Source: Serratia plymuthica NBRC 102599 (GTDB lineage Bacteria > Pseudomonadota > Gammaproteobacteria > Enterobacterales > Enterobacteriaceae). Taken from it: a stretch of 57,936 nucleotides of DNA. The stretch lies in NCBI RefSeq assembly GCF_001590925.1, contig NZ_BCTU01000004.1:1-57936 (forward strand), given 5' to 3'. Under the pieces are notes generated by a model. It searched no databases and had not been told where the DNA came from. It saw only the letters and a program-made list of their open reading frames with translations. The translations under genes were made by a program, and so were the position numbers. Of this stretch, positions 1 through 9,164 are shown one piece after another (the first letter of the stretch is position 1; each line of letters begins with the position of its first letter).

Positions 1-1
1 T

Positions 2-67
2 ATTGCCCGCGTCAAAGCCAAGAAGGCGGCGCAGAGTCTGGCTACGGCCGAGACGGAAAAAGAGTAA
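2..67 (+). CDS. rsxC: Electron transport complex subunit RsxC, C-terminal end (partial)
   Basis: Only the last 21 codons and the TAA stop are inside the window. The reading frame gives an Ala/Lys-rich tail (IARVKAKKAAQ...), the type of low-complexity end found in RsxC/RnfC of enterobacteria. RsxC is the NADH-facing subunit of the membrane electron transport complex that keeps SoxR reduced. The assignment rests on this tail and on rsxD, rsxG and rsxE lying downstream on the same strand. Unusually, rsxD does not follow directly: a hairpin and an opposite-strand regulator gene come between them. Confidence 0.75.
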   Translation: MARVKAKKAAQSLATAETEKE

Positions 68-76
68 CGGAAGAAA

Positions 77-99
77 GCGCCTTGCAGAACGCAAGGCGC
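77..99 (+). terminator. Hairpin after rsxC
   Basis: A perfect 9-bp stem (GCGCCTTGC / GCAAGGCGC) with loop AGAAC lies 9 bases after the rsxC stop. No run of T follows, so it is either a weak intrinsic terminator or an mRNA 3' end stabiliser. It suggests that rsxC transcripts end here instead of running into rsxD. Confidence 0.55.
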
Positions 100-100
100 G

Positions 101-163
101 TTAGGCTGTGTCCCTTGATGGAACTGCGAATGCACCACGGATCATGAAGGGACGCAGCCTAAT
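101..163. repeat. Imperfect 20-bp inverted repeat at the 3' end of the AraC gene
   Basis: The left arm at 101-120 (TTAGGCTGTGTCCCTTGATG) and the right arm at 143-162 match as an inverted repeat at 18 of 20 positions, with a 22-base loop. The right arm covers the stop codon of the leftward AraC-type gene. It could act as a terminator for that gene or be the edge of an inserted segment. I found no matching copy on the far side of the regulator gene. Confidence 0.6.
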
Positions 164-1052
164 CAATAGAAATCAGATAGGTATAATCAACGTCGATCTG
201 ACGCATCTTCGAGTCCTGATTCCATTCCTTGATTTGAATAATCTCCATTTCTACGCTGCCCTGCACCTCATGGCGCAACCCCGGCATCACGTGGGTCACC
301 AGATAAGCGAAGAACTGCAAGCACTCTTTCGCCGTGCCCAAATGGTTGATAGAAATATACTCGCGGCCGGGAATATGAATGTTGTCGATCTGATGCCCCG
401 AAAGAATATCCTTTTTGTTCTCCGCCTCCACCGCCATCACGTGAGTGGATGAACACTGCTTGTCATCACGGTTACGGGGGGAGTGAATGCTGTACACCCG
501 GAGGCAATCCACGTTCAGCCCGCGAAAAAAATCGGTGAAAATCTCGTCCTTCATCGCCATGCAGGAAGCATGTTCGATTTCGGTTTCGGCGGCAAAATCC
601 AGTTGGCGCGAGAAACCGGCCAGTTGCATATCCGGAAGCGTCAGACGTTTCACCTCCGGATAGTAATCGGCCGCAAAGCTGGCGTCGAAACTGAAACGCG
701 GCATCAGGTTCTTCACATCCCATTTGTCCATCGAGCGATAGCGGTTGGGCGTGGTGTCGAAACGCTGCTTGAACATGCGCGTGAAGGTCTGCTGGGAGTC
801 AAAGCCCAATTCGTCTGAGATGTCGATGATCGAACGGTGGGTAATGCGTAACGCCACTGCGGCACGCGTCAGGATGCGTGAACGGATATAGGTGGCGAGT
901 TGAATGCCGGTGATACGCTTGAATTTGCGCTGCAAATGCCACTTGGAGTAGCCGGAAATGCGTGCGACTTCGTCCAGATTAGGCCGTTTCTCCAGATGTA
1001 TCTCAACCCACTCAATTAATTCTTCAATAAAAAATACATCTTCATTAGTCAT
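159..1052 (-). CDS. AraC-family regulator, MarA/Rob-like, inserted between rsxC and rsxD
   Basis: A 297-residue protein. Residues about 8-108 match the MarA/SoxS/Rob double helix-turn-helix domain: the motifs SGYSKWHLQRKFK, ATYIRSR and GFDSQQTFTRMFKQ are all present. The C-terminal 185 residues resemble the effector-binding (GyrI-like) half found in Rob. It therefore likely binds a small ligand and activates stress or efflux promoters. It is convergent with rsxC, and its upstream region is shared with the rsxD promoter region. MarA/SoxS-type regulators are linked to redox stress and the Rsx complex reduces SoxR, so a role near rsx is suggestive but unproven. I do not recognise a named orthologue. 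Confidence 0.85.
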   Translation of the reverse strand: MTNEDVFFIEELIEWVEIHLEKRPNLDEVARISGYSKWHLQRKFKRITGIQLATYIRSRILTRAAVALRITHRSIIDISDELGFDSQQTFTRMFKQRFDTTPNRYRSMDKWDVKNLMPRFSFDASFAADYYPEVKRLTLPDMQLAGFSRQLDFAAETEIEHASCMAMKDEIFTDFFRGLNVDCLRVYSIHSPRNRDDKQCSSTHVMAVEAENKKDILSGHQIDNIHIPGREYISINHLGTAKECLQFFAYLVTHVMPGLRHEVQGSVEMEIIQIKEWNQDSKMRQIDVDYTYLISID

Positions 1053-1431
1053 TATTATGCATTCACTAACTTAATAATACTCGGGATAATAACCCACATG
1101 GATTATGCAAAAGTTGTTATTTTGTGCGAAAAAACGTACCAAAAATAACATACAAATCCAGCGGTTATCGCCTGACGCCGGCCCGCGATGCCAACAGTTT
1201 GACTACTGCATGCTCAAGCTAGCGTAGTTTTGCCGCGAAAAAAAATCCGATCGCGCCACAGCGCGATTAAGCCACAGCGCAACCCGTGCTAAAAGCCTAA
1301 TACCCCTACAATTAAGACGTATTACCCTTTCAGTGATTGAGGTAGAATGCAGCGCTATTATTTTCCCTGCGTCTCCGCTGTGAGGCGCGTCGAACCTGCC
1401 GATCAACGGCAAAGATAGGTGTAGTGATTCT
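1053..1431. other. Divergent intergenic region between the AraC gene and rsxD
   Basis: This 379-base stretch separates two outward-facing genes, so it must hold promoters for both. Its left part is AT-rich. A TAGAAT hexamer at 1343-1348 could be a -10 element for rsxD, but I see no good -35 at standard spacing. A hairpin next to a run of eight A lies at 1242-1267 and is listed separately. No convincing open reading frame is present. Confidence 0.5.
1237..1267 (-). terminator. Possible leftward intrinsic terminator with no gene assigned
   Basis: On the minus strand a 7-bp perfect stem (ATCGCGC / GCGCGAT, loop TGTG; plus positions 1250-1267) is followed by CGGA and then eight T. That resembles an intrinsic terminator for leftward transcription. 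The four-base gap before the T run weakens the case. No leftward protein gene ends here, so the transcript, if any, would be non-coding and would start within about 160 bases upstream, before rsxD. Confidence 0.35.
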
Positions 1432-2517
1432 ATGAAGTTCAGGCCGGTACAACAAACAGCCGCCAAAGGCTTGCACATCGCCAGTTCCCCTTTCACCCAT
1501 AACCAGCAAAGCACCAGCCGCATCATGCTGTGGGTGATGCTGGCTTGCATTCCGGGCATGGCGGCGCAGGTGTGGTTTTTCGGCTACGGTAACCTGATCC
1601 AAACCGCGCTGGCGATGGTCGTCGCCCTGCTGGCGGAAGGCGCTATCCTCGCTCTGCGCAAATTACCGGTACGCGCCCGGCTGGCGGACAACTCGGCGCT
1701 GCTGACCGCGCTGCTGCTCGGTATCAGCCTGCCGCCGCTGGCCCCCTGGTGGATGATTGTTATCGGCACCTTCTTTGCCATCGTTATCGCCAAACAGCTT
1801 TACGGCGGCCTGGGGCAAAACCCGTTCAATCCGGCCATGGTCGGTTACGTGGTGCTGCTGATCGCCTTCCCGGTGCAGATGACCAGTTGGCTGCCGCCGG
1901 ATGAACTGCGCGCCACCGCGCTGTCATTCCAGGATACCCTGCTGGCTATTTTCAGCGGCCATACCGCGCAGGGTGCCACTATTCATGAACTGCAAATGGG
2001 CGTTGACGGCATCAGTCAGGCTACGCCGTTGGACGGTTTCAAAACCGGCCTGCGCAGCGGTCATAGCGTCGAGCAGATGCTGCAACAGCCGCTGTTCGGC
2101 GGCGCGCTTGCCGGCATCGGCTGGCAGTGGATCAACCTCGGCTTCCTGGCAGGCGGCCTGTTTATGCTGGCGCGCCGCCTGATCCACTGGCAGATCCCGT
2201 TCAGCATGCTGGCGACCATCGCTATCTGCTCCGGCCTGGCCTGGTGGTTTGATCCCGCGCATCAGGCATCGCCATTGATCCACCTGTTCTCCGGCGCCAG
2301 CATGCTGGGCGCGTTCTTTATCGCCACCGACCCGGTCAGCGCCTCCACCACGCCCAAAGGCCGCCTGATCTACGGCGCGCTGATTGGCGTGCTGGTATGG
2401 CTGATCCGCGTTTATGGCGGCTATCCAGATGGTGTGGCCTTCGCCGTGTTGCTGGCCAATATTACCGTGCCGCTGATCGACCACTACACGCAACCGCGCG
2501 TGTACGGCCATCGCTAA
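1432..2517 (+). CDS. rsxD: Electron transport complex subunit RsxD
   Basis: A 361-residue polytopic inner-membrane protein of the RnfD/NqrB family, close to the usual length of about 350. RnfD/RsxD carries covalently bound FMN on a threonine; the candidate here is Thr198 in the segment [15 protein letters not shown]. The protein moves electrons through the membrane complex that reduces the SoxR [2Fe-2S] cluster. The gene is the first of a tight run rsxD-rsxG-rsxE-nth; rsxG starts 6 bases after its stop. It lacks the direct junction to rsxC seen in E. coli. Confidence 0.95.
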   Translation: MKFRPVQQTAAKGLHIASSPFTHNQQSTSRIMLWVMLACIPGMAAQVWFFGYGNLIQTALAMVVALLAEGAILALRKLPVRARLADNSALLTALLLGISLPPLAPWWMIVIGTFFAIVIAKQLYGGLGQNPFNPAMVGYVVLLIAFPVQMTSWLPPDELRATALSFQDTLLAIFSGHTAQGATIHELQMGVDGISQATPLDGFKTGLRSGHSVEQMLQQPLFGGALAGIGWQWINLGFLAGGLFMLARRLIHWQIPFSMLATIAICSGLAWWFDPAHQASPLIHLFSGASMLGAFFIATDPVSASTTPKGRLIYGALIGVLVWLIRVYGGYPDGVAFAVLLANITVPLIDHYTQPRVYGHR

Positions 2518-2523
2518 GGAGCC

Positions 2524-3156
2524 ATGATGCTAAATTCAATGAGAAAGCATGGCACCACGCTGGCGGTGTTCGCCGCAGTGACGACCGGCCTGACCGCCGT
2601 GGTGCATAGCCTGACGCAGAAAACCATCGCTCATCAGGCGGAACTGCAGCAAAAAGCGCTGCTTGATCAAGTGGTGCCGCCGGAAAACTACGATAACAAC
2701 ATGCAGACCGAATGCTTCCTGGTCAGCGACCCGGCGCTGGGCAACGGCGCCCCGCACCGCCTGTATCTGGCACGCAAGAACGGCCAACCAACGGCGGCGG
2801 CACTGGAAACCACCGCACCGGATGGTTATTCCGGCGCCATTCAGTTGCTGGTCGGCGCCGATTTCAACGGCACCGTGCTCGGCACCCGGGTGATCGAACA
2901 CCACGAAACACCGGGGCTGGGAGACAAGATTGAGCTGCGCATTTCGAACTGGATTTCGTTCTTCAGCGGCAAGAGAATTGAAGGCGCGGACGACAAGCGT
3001 TGGGCGGTGAAGAAAGACGGCGGTATGTTCGACCAGTTTACCGGCGCCACCATCACGCCGCGCGCGGTCGTCAACGCCGTTCGCCGCACGGCATTGTATA
3101 TGGAAACGCTGCCGCCTAAACTCAACACCTTACCTGCCTGCGGAGCCAGCGAATGA
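2524..3156 (+). CDS. rsxG: Electron transport complex subunit RsxG
   Basis: A 210-residue protein with one N-terminal membrane anchor (about residues 9-30) and a periplasmic flavin-binding domain. The covalent FMN motif (S/T)GAT is present as TGAT with Thr176 as the attachment residue. Two adjacent ATG codons (2524 and 2527) follow an AAGGA ribosome binding site at 2517-2521; either could be used. The stop overlaps the rsxE start by four bases, which points to translational coupling. Confidence 0.95.
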   Translation: MMLNSMRKHGTTLAVFAAVTTGLTAVVHSLTQKTIAHQAELQQKALLDQVVPPENYDNNMQTECFLVSDPALGNGAPHRLYLARKNGQPTAAALETTAPDGYSGAIQLLVGADFNGTVLGTRVIEHHETPGLGDKIELRISNWISFFSGKRIEGADDKRWAVKKDGGMFDQFTGATITPRAVVNAVRRTALYMETLPPKLNTLPACGASE

Positions 3157-3851
3157 GTGAAGCAAAAGAGTTGATTGTCCAGGGGCTGTGGAAGAACAAC
3201 TCCGCCCTGGTTCAGTTATTGGGGATGTGCCCGTTGTTGGCCGTCACCTCTACCGTTACCAACGCCCTGGGGCTGGGGCTGGCGACCACGCTGGTGCTGA
3301 CGCTGACCAACGGTTCCATTTCTGCGGTGCGTCGCTGGGTGCCAAGTGAAGTCCGTATCCCTATTTACGTGATGATCATCGCGGCCGTAGTGAGTATCGT
3401 GCAGATGCTGATCAACGCCTACGCCTTCGGCCTTTACCAGTCGCTGGGGATTTTTATTCCGCTGATCGTCACCAACTGCATCGTGGTCGGCCGCGCCGAA
3501 GCGGTGGCGGCTAAAAAACCGATCGGCCTGTCGGCCCTGGACGGCATGGCTATCGGCCTGGGTGCCACCGGCGTCATGGTGACCCTGGGAGCGATGCGCG
3601 AACTGCTCGGCAACGGTACCCTGTTCGACGGTGCCGATATGCTGCTGGGAAGCTGGGCCAAGGTGCTGCGCATTGAAGTGGTTCATTTCGACAGCCCGTT
3701 CCTGTTGGCCATGCTGCCGCCAGGCGCCTTTATTGGCCTGGGCCTGCTGTTGGCGGTGAAATACCTGATTGATGAACGGATGAAGGCGCGCACCGCCAGG
3801 GCGTCAGTGGCCGAACCGACGCTGGAACCAGGACAAGCAGAGAAAGCGTAA
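3153..3851 (+). CDS. rsxE: Electron transport complex subunit RsxE
   Basis: A 232-residue integral membrane protein of the RnfE/NqrD family with about six hydrophobic segments. It starts within the last codons of rsxG (ATGA overlap), and its TAA stop shares a base with the nth start. RnfE-type subunits form part of the membrane core that carries electrons in the Rsx complex. The hydrophilic C-terminal tail after about residue 210 ([12 protein letters not shown]) is typical of the enterobacterial protein. Confidence 0.95.
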   Translation: MSEAKELIVQGLWKNNSALVQLLGMCPLLAVTSTVTNALGLGLATTLVLTLTNGSISAVRRWVPSEVRIPIYVMIIAAVVSIVQMLINAYAFGLYQSLGIFIPLIVTNCIVVGRAEAVAAKKPIGLSALDGMAIGLGATGVMVTLGAMRELLGNGTLFDGADMLLGSWAKVLRIEVVHFDSPFLLAMLPPGAFIGLGLLLAVKYLIDERMKARTARASVAEPTLEPGQAEKA

Positions 3852-4486
3852 TGAATAAACTCAAACGCCTGGAAATTCTGACCCGGCTGCGTGATAACAA
3901 CCCGCAGCCCACCACCGAACTGGTCTACACCACGCCGTTCGAGCTGTTGATTTCAGTGCTGCTTTCCGCGCAGGCCACCGACGTCAGCGTCAACAAGGCC
4001 ACCGCCAAGTTGTATCCGGTGGCCAATACCCCGGCGGCGCTGCTGGCGTTAGGCGTCGACGGCGTCAAAAGTTACATCAAGACCATAGGCCTGTTTAACA
4101 GCAAGGCCGAGAACGTCATCAAAACCTGCCGCATGCTGCTTGAGCTGCACGGCGGCGAAGTGCCGGAAGATCGCGCCGCGCTGGAGGCATTGCCCGGCGT
4201 AGGCCGCAAGACCGCCAACGTGGTGCTCAACACCGCCTTTGGCTGGCCGACCATTGCGGTAGATACCCATATCTTCCGCGTTTGTAATCGCACGAACTTC
4301 GCGCCGGGCAAAAACGTTGATCAGGTCGAAGAAAAGCTGCTGAAGGTGGTGCCGGGCGAGTTCAAGGTCGATTGCCACCACTGGTTTATCCTGCACGGCC
4401 GCTATACCTGCATTGCGCGCAAACCCCGCTGTGGCTCCTGCATTATTGAAGATTTATGCGAGTTCAATGGTAAAACCGAGGTGTAA
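3851..4486 (+). CDS. nth: Endonuclease III
   Basis: A 211-residue DNA glycosylase/AP lyase that removes oxidised pyrimidines in base excision repair. The helix-hairpin-helix motif LPGVGRKTANVV carries catalytic Lys120, and AVDTH holds Asp138; both positions match E. coli Nth. The C-terminal [4Fe-4S] cluster ligands are Cys187, Cys194, Cys197 and Cys203 with the expected C-x6-C-x2-C-x5-C spacing. The start codon overlaps the rsxE stop, so it is the last gene of the rsx operon, linking redox-sensor reduction and oxidative DNA repair. Confidence 0.97.
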   Translation: MNKLKRLEILTRLRDNNPQPTTELVYTTPFELLISVLLSAQATDVSVNKATAKLYPVANTPAALLALGVDGVKSYIKTIGLFNSKAENVIKTCRMLLELHGGEVPEDRAALEALPGVGRKTANVVLNTAFGWPTIAVDTHIFRVCNRTNFAPGKNVDQVEEKLLKVVPGEFKVDCHHWFILHGRYTCIARKPRCGSCIIEDLCEFNGKTEV

Positions 4487-4854
4487 AGTACAAATAAAAA
4501 CCCGCATGCGCACCTTTCCATCGTGAAGTTATGGCTTTATATCAAGGCTCACAATCAGATGGGTGATCGGACAATCTCTGGTTATTTATTGTCACGGCAA
4601 CGTCTCAGAGCCGGTTTCATCCACTGTGCGTGCCATGTCTATGAGAGCCGCCGGCACGCCAAGAGTAAACCTTGGCCCTCCCGGCTGAACCTGTCGCCCT
4701 GAGCAAAGTACTGTGTTGCTGATCTGCCCAGGGGCCGCACGTTCAGACAGTTTTCATATTGTGTGACTAGTCAGTGATAGCGCCCTACAGCGCGGCGACA
4801 CCGCGAATGATTGGAGTTGAATCTGTCAGTTTTCCATGACGAGATATTTCCTGC
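4487..4854. other. Intergenic region between convergent nth and the GH43 gene
   Basis: This 368-base stretch lies between two genes that point at each other. I see no credible reading frame and no strong intrinsic terminator. A short stem (CGCGG / CCGCG, loop CGACA then ATGA) near 4792-4805 is too weak to call. It marks the left edge of the accessory sugar island, since nth and dtpA are neighbours in E. coli. Confidence 0.5.
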
Positions 4855-6462
4855 TTATTTATCTTCAATAACCGGGGCGTAAGAAAAATAATCAAAATCT
4901 GCATACGCGTTTTCCCCCGTAAAGTCCTGGCAACAGATACCGACAAATGCGCCAGTAAACCGCTCATGGCCTTTTTCTTTGAAGTATTCGTCGGACAGCT
5001 TGCTGTATTCAACATACCCCCCCACGCGATGCCACTCTTTCTCGTCATAGGAGTAAAAGAAGAAGGCAGCATCATGGCTAACCTCAACTTTTAGGTGAAC
5101 CGGAGCATCATGCTCCAGTTCAATCCCCTTTTCCGTCGGTTGATTGAATCTGTTCAGATCATTAATCATCAGGTTAAGGGTGCGCTTCCTCTCACCGTCA
5201 GCCGTCAAAAACAAATAAATGTAATTAGTGGTATCGTAAATACAGACCAGCCCTGCCATTTGCTGGAAAGACGTCGGTGTGAAATCAACGCATGTTTGTG
5301 CCCTGAAAGCGAAGTCCGTTTGTCTTCTGGCCACCAAACTCTGGCAATGGCGGGAACTGAGAGACTCTTTGCCATGCAACCGCAACCACCCTTTTTTGGC
5401 TTTCAAGCTGCAAATTTCCTCAGGCAGCGGAATGCGCAGGCTTTGAAAGTGTAGCGGCAACGTGGGCGAGTCAAAATCATCCCGTTGCGGCTCATCAGGC
5501 CAGGGTTTTTCCGGTAACCGGCAGTGGACGACAAGATCCGCAGTCGTTTTCTCATTGGACAGTCTTAACCAACCGTCGTGGCTCCAGTAAACTTTTTGGA
5601 TGGCGGTTTCCCTGCCCATTGGGCTTCTGCCGCGTGAAGGCAAAGGCCGGCCACAGAGATGAACCATAAAACACTCGCCCATCTCGGTTTCAACCAGATC
5701 GGCATGACCTGTACGCTGCAAGGGAAGCCGACAATCATAACGGGAAGTCATCATCTGGCCACAGGGATCAGTTTCGTACGGCCCCAGTAAGTGGCGCGAA
5801 CGTGCCATAGTCACGCCATGATTGTAGAACGTCCCCCCTTCTGCCGTTAAGAGATAGAACCAGCCGTTCCGCTCATAAATGTGTGGCCCTTCCGTCGTGC
5901 CCAGATCGCTTCCGTTATAAATCTTTTGACACTCACCGATGAGTTTTCTGCTTTCCTCATCGTATTGCTGAATGATGATGCCATTCCAATGGGGGAAACC
6001 CGGCTTCCCCCCATCCCGGTAACTCATCTCCATACTCACCAGCCACTTGGTGCCATCACTTTTATGAAACAGCGACGGATCAATTCCCCGGCTGTTGAGA
6101 TAGGTTGGCTCAGACCATTCCCCCTCAATGTCAGAAGTCGTCACGATAAAATTGTTGGCATCCCAAAACCTGCCCGTCAGGTTTTTTACATCGGTGTAAA
6201 CCAAGTAAAATTGCCCCTTATCGACACTCAGGCAAGGCGCGTAGATCCCGCCAGAGTCCGGATTGCCTTTCATATCCAACTGGCTCACCCTGCTAAGGGG
6301 GTATGAGATTAATTTCCAGTTTTTTAAATCAAAAGATTTATAGAGACAGATACCAGGAAACCATTCGAATGTTGAAGTAACGATATAATAGGCATGATTA
6401 GCATAGATAATAGAAGGATCCGGGTTAAATCCTGGCAAAATAGGGTTTTTAATGACTGTCAT
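4855..6462 (-). CDS. xynB: Glycoside hydrolase family 43 beta-xylosidase
   Basis: A 535-residue GH43 enzyme of the XynB/SXA type. It has an N-terminal five-bladed propeller and a C-terminal beta-sandwich (from about residue 330). The catalytic triad can be read: Asp15 in NPILPGFNPDPS (general base), Asp128 in SRGIDPSLF (pKa modulator) and Glu191 in TTEGPHIY (general acid). No signal peptide is present, so it acts in the cytoplasm on imported short xylo- or arabino-oligosaccharides. The start overlaps the transporter stop by four bases, so the two genes are co-translated. Substrate is inferred from the family; GH43 enzymes can also be arabinofuranosidases. Confidence 0.88.
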   Translation of the reverse strand: MTVIKNPILPGFNPDPSIIYANHAYYIVTSTFEWFPGICLYKSFDLKNWKLISYPLSRVSQLDMKGNPDSGGIYAPCLSVDKGQFYLVYTDVKNLTGRFWDANNFIVTTSDIEGEWSEPTYLNSRGIDPSLFHKSDGTKWLVSMEMSYRDGGKPGFPHWNGIIIQQYDEESRKLIGECQKIYNGSDLGTTEGPHIYERNGWFYLLTAEGGTFYNHGVTMARSRHLLGPYETDPCGQMMTSRYDCRLPLQRTGHADLVETEMGECFMVHLCGRPLPSRGRSPMGRETAIQKVYWSHDGWLRLSNEKTTADLVVHCRLPEKPWPDEPQRDDFDSPTLPLHFQSLRIPLPEEICSLKAKKGWLRLHGKESLSSRHCQSLVARRQTDFAFRAQTCVDFTPTSFQQMAGLVCIYDTTNYIYLFLTADGERKRTLNLMINDLNRFNQPTEKGIELEHDAPVHLKVEVSHDAAFFFYSYDEKEWHRVGGYVEYSKLSDEYFKEKGHERFTGAFVGICCQDFTGENAYADFDYFSYAPVIEDK

Positions 6463-7835
6463 CTTAACTCTCCCTTTACTTCTGAAAGAACGTCGGCAGA
6501 GGTATTTTTTTGCGAATACGCGCCACCATCCTTCTTCTGGTCAAGATTATATTTTCTGAGAATCGGGATAAGACTCAAAATTAACATCGCAGGGATAACC
6601 GTGAAGATAAGACGAATACAAAGAGTGGCAGTATCCGCTTGAGTAGCCGAGTTTCCTATATAACCACCGACCGTCAGTAACCACCCCATCAATGCTCCAC
6701 CTATTGCAATACCGACTTTGATGGCAAAAATGTTCGTTGAAAAAACCAGCCCGCTGAATGACTTCCCGGCTTTACTTTCAATATGGTCAATGATATCGCT
6801 GAGGAGACTCCATTGTAACGGCGTTGCCGTAGAGTTTATAAAATGGATACATCCGATAATCACACAGATAACAACGACATATTGTGCCGGAACGAAAAAC
6901 AAACCGATCATGATGGCTGCCTGCACCGTCATCGCCATTTTATAAGCAAATAATCGATCTAATGTGGAGTACAAGGCAGTGGTAAACATTGACCCAACAA
7001 ATTTGGCACCGAGAATAATGGTTAAAATAATACTGACAAGATCGGGCCTATGTAAATAGTAAGTAACGAAATACATTGCTCCACCGGTTTTTAAAATACC
7101 CGCAGTCAGGTTCACCACATTGAGTAAAAATAACTTCCGCCAGTTTCTGTCGGATGAAAGATGGCGGAGCTCTTTGAAAACAGTGCTGAACTTCTGTGTT
7201 TTATCTACAGGGCGAGCATACTTTTCATTGGTCAATGCGAAACAAAGATAAAACATAACGGTGCTGATTAACCCCATCAACACCATAGCGTAAAAGTAGC
7301 CGTGTTGCAGATTGCCGCCCCCCAGGGTTTTAGTCAGCGGCAGTGCAATAACCGATACGATGATCCCGCCCAGCGCCGCGAAGGCAAAGCGGTACGATTG
7401 CATGGAAACGCGTTCTTCCGGATTCTGGGAGAGGTTATTAATCATGGCGCAATAAGGGACGTTTACCAACGTATAAAGCAGTGATAATGCAGTATAAGAA
7501 ACATAGGCATAGATGAGTTTGCCCGTTTCACCGAATTCTGGGGTGAAAAAAGTGAGAGAGCCAAGAATACCGAAAGGCAATGAGAACCAAAGTAAGTAGG
7601 GTCTGAACTGTCCGTGCTTTGTTGAGGTGTGATCGGCTAAAAATCCGATGTACACATCGAAAAAGGCATCCAGAATACGTACGACGAGAAACATGATTCC
7701 CATATGAAAGGCACTGAGGCCATAAATATCCGTATAAAAATACGCCATGAACAACATGATGGTTTGCCAGATGATGTTCGATGCGCCATCGCCCAATCCA
7801 TAGCCTATTTTCTCTTTAACCGTGAGTTTAGACAT
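6459..7835 (-). CDS. GPH-family sugar/cation symporter (xyloside transporter)
   Basis: A 458-residue, 12-segment membrane protein of the glycoside-pentoside-hexuronide family (MelB/XylP/YagG type). Marker segments include KEKIGYGLGDGASNIIWQT at the N terminus and the first cytoplasmic loop GFLADHTSTKHGQFRPYL. It sits directly upstream of the GH43 gene, with a 4-base overlap, in the arrangement of E. coli yagGH. The likely job is uptake of xylosides or other beta-linked oligosaccharides for the hydrolase. It is clearly paralogous to the transporter at 10159-11547. Confidence 0.9.
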   Translation of the reverse strand: MSKLTVKEKIGYGLGDGASNIIWQTIMLFMAYFYTDIYGLSAFHMGIMFLVVRILDAFFDVYIGFLADHTSTKHGQFRPYLLWFSLPFGILGSLTFFTPEFGETGKLIYAYVSYTALSLLYTLVNVPYCAMINNLSQNPEERVSMQSYRFAFAALGGIIVSVIALPLTKTLGGGNLQHGYFYAMVLMGLISTVMFYLCFALTNEKYARPVDKTQKFSTVFKELRHLSSDRNWRKLFLLNVVNLTAGILKTGGAMYFVTYYLHRPDLVSIILTIILGAKFVGSMFTTALYSTLDRLFAYKMAMTVQAAIMIGLFFVPAQYVVVICVIIGCIHFINSTATPLQWSLLSDIIDHIESKAGKSFSGLVFSTNIFAIKVGIAIGGALMGWLLTVGGYIGNSATQADTATLCIRLIFTVIPAMLILSLIPILRKYNLDQKKDGGAYSQKNTSADVLSEVKGELR

Positions 7836-7935
7836 GTTGATACCTTTTGAGTTTTTATAGAATCAGAAAGCACTGACGTTCTGGTATCAAAAATAATCTT
7901 TACCTTGGGAGGCGGCTGTAACGGAAAGTCGATTT

Positions 7936-7964
7936 TATATAATTTTTTTGCGTTTGCAGGGTAA
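7936..7964 (-). promoter_or_regulatory. Candidate promoter of the transporter-GH43 operon
   Basis: On the minus strand TTACCC is followed by 17 bases and TATATA, about 100 bases before the transporter start. The -35 is poor, which would fit dependence on an activator such as the neighbouring AraC protein. A dyad TTGATACC / GGTATCAA at 7837-7844 and 7883-7890 lies in the presumed leader. Read by eye only. Confidence 0.35.
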
Positions 7965-8082
7965 CGGAGATCACCATTTTGGAAAGTGATGATTGCCTGA
8001 ATTCCGAAGACATGGGTTTGAACGGTCGTTTCTCCGTGTGGGAACGACTGCCAGGGTATATAACCTGTTTCTAATGGGGTTT

Positions 8083-8985
8083 TTAGGGTTTCTCCTGGCG
8101 GACAAGATTATCGTGCTTAGTAGACAGTTGCTTCGTGGAGCGACTGTTAGTTCTGAATGTTTTAGGCGTTACCCCCATTAGCGATCTGAATTTGAAACAA
8201 TAGTAGGCACTGTCGGTAAATTCGCACTGATAAGCAATGTCAGTAATGCTTAACTCGGTGTTTCTGAGGAGCTCAGTGGATTGAGAAATTTTTTTCCCGA
8301 GCAGGTACTCTTTAAAACTGACTTGCATGATTCTTTTGAACGTTCTGGAGAAATGGCTTGTCGAGAGAGAGCAATGCGCAGCGGCTTCATTCAACGTCAT
8401 GTTGAAGGTTGCGTTTTTTTCAACATGTACGACCAAATCAATTATCTTGTCGAAGATGTTATTTTTTTCATCACTGACGGTGACTTGCTCAGCATGTTGA
8501 GCATGGATAAACACCGTATTGAGCAAGAGTATTAACAACGGATTCGCTTCACAGAGAGTATAGGGAGCGTCATGCATATCGGTGAACCATCTGAAGAGAA
8601 ATTGCATGCGTTCGGCATCGCGCTCGTTCAGTTGCAATACAAACCCGGCGTGCGGAGGCGTTACGGGGAACTGATATTTCAAACGATTCAACACCGTATT
8701 ATTGTATTGCAGCAAGAACCGCTCATGATTATCGGTGAATGCCAACTCCATATCATGGAGTCTCATCGGCCCCACAAAGACTAAGGTATTGTCTCTCAGT
8801 TTGAATTTTTCGCTGCCGATAGAGTAAAAACCTTCGGCGTGGCGAAACCACATAATCTCATGTTCCAAATGTACGTGGGGCCTGATGTATACCCCTTTCT
8901 CAGGCACAGCCTCCCGTGCGCGCAACATGTAATCTGTGCCCAGCGTCGTTTCAATTTTTTCGAAAAAGTGATCTACGTTCCACAT
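8083..8985 (-). CDS. AraC-family regulator of the xyloside module
   Basis: An AraC-type regulator. I start at the ATG at 8985 (MWNVDHFFEKIET), giving 300 residues; the frame stays open upstream to 9096, but that extension is basic and unlike a sensor domain. A cupin-like ligand-binding domain (HVHLEHEIMWF near the start) is followed by a C-terminal double helix-turn-helix with CSLSTSHFSRTFKRI and CEFTDSAYYCFKFRSLMG. It lies upstream of the transporter and GH43 genes on the same strand and probably activates them in response to a sugar. It resembles the next regulator (9165-10016), including the FTDSAY motif. Confidence 0.88.
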   Translation of the reverse strand: MWNVDHFFEKIETTLGTDYMLRAREAVPEKGVYIRPHVHLEHEIMWFRHAEGFYSIGSEKFKLRDNTLVFVGPMRLHDMELAFTDNHERFLLQYNNTVLNRLKYQFPVTPPHAGFVLQLNERDAERMQFLFRWFTDMHDAPYTLCEANPLLILLLNTVFIHAQHAEQVTVSDEKNNIFDKIIDLVVHVEKNATFNMTLNEAAAHCSLSTSHFSRTFKRIMQVSFKEYLLGKKISQSTELLRNTELSITDIAYQCEFTDSAYYCFKFRSLMGVTPKTFRTNSRSTKQLSTKHDNLVRQEKP

Positions 8986-9164
8986 AATACGCAAATTTCT
9001 TATAAAAAGACGTCGATAACGCCATTTGTTACGCCTTTTAAAGCTAAAAATCAACACCGTGCTTGACTGCGTTTGAAGACCCGCCCTTTGCCGCACCGCA
9101 TAACCGCCGGCAGGTCATTACACTAATATGCTCATTACGTAACGTCCCGCCTCGTCTTAAGGAT

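Noticed and set aside
9100-9164. A gene between the two AraC regulators
   Set aside because: The gap is too short and no start with a ribosome binding site is present.
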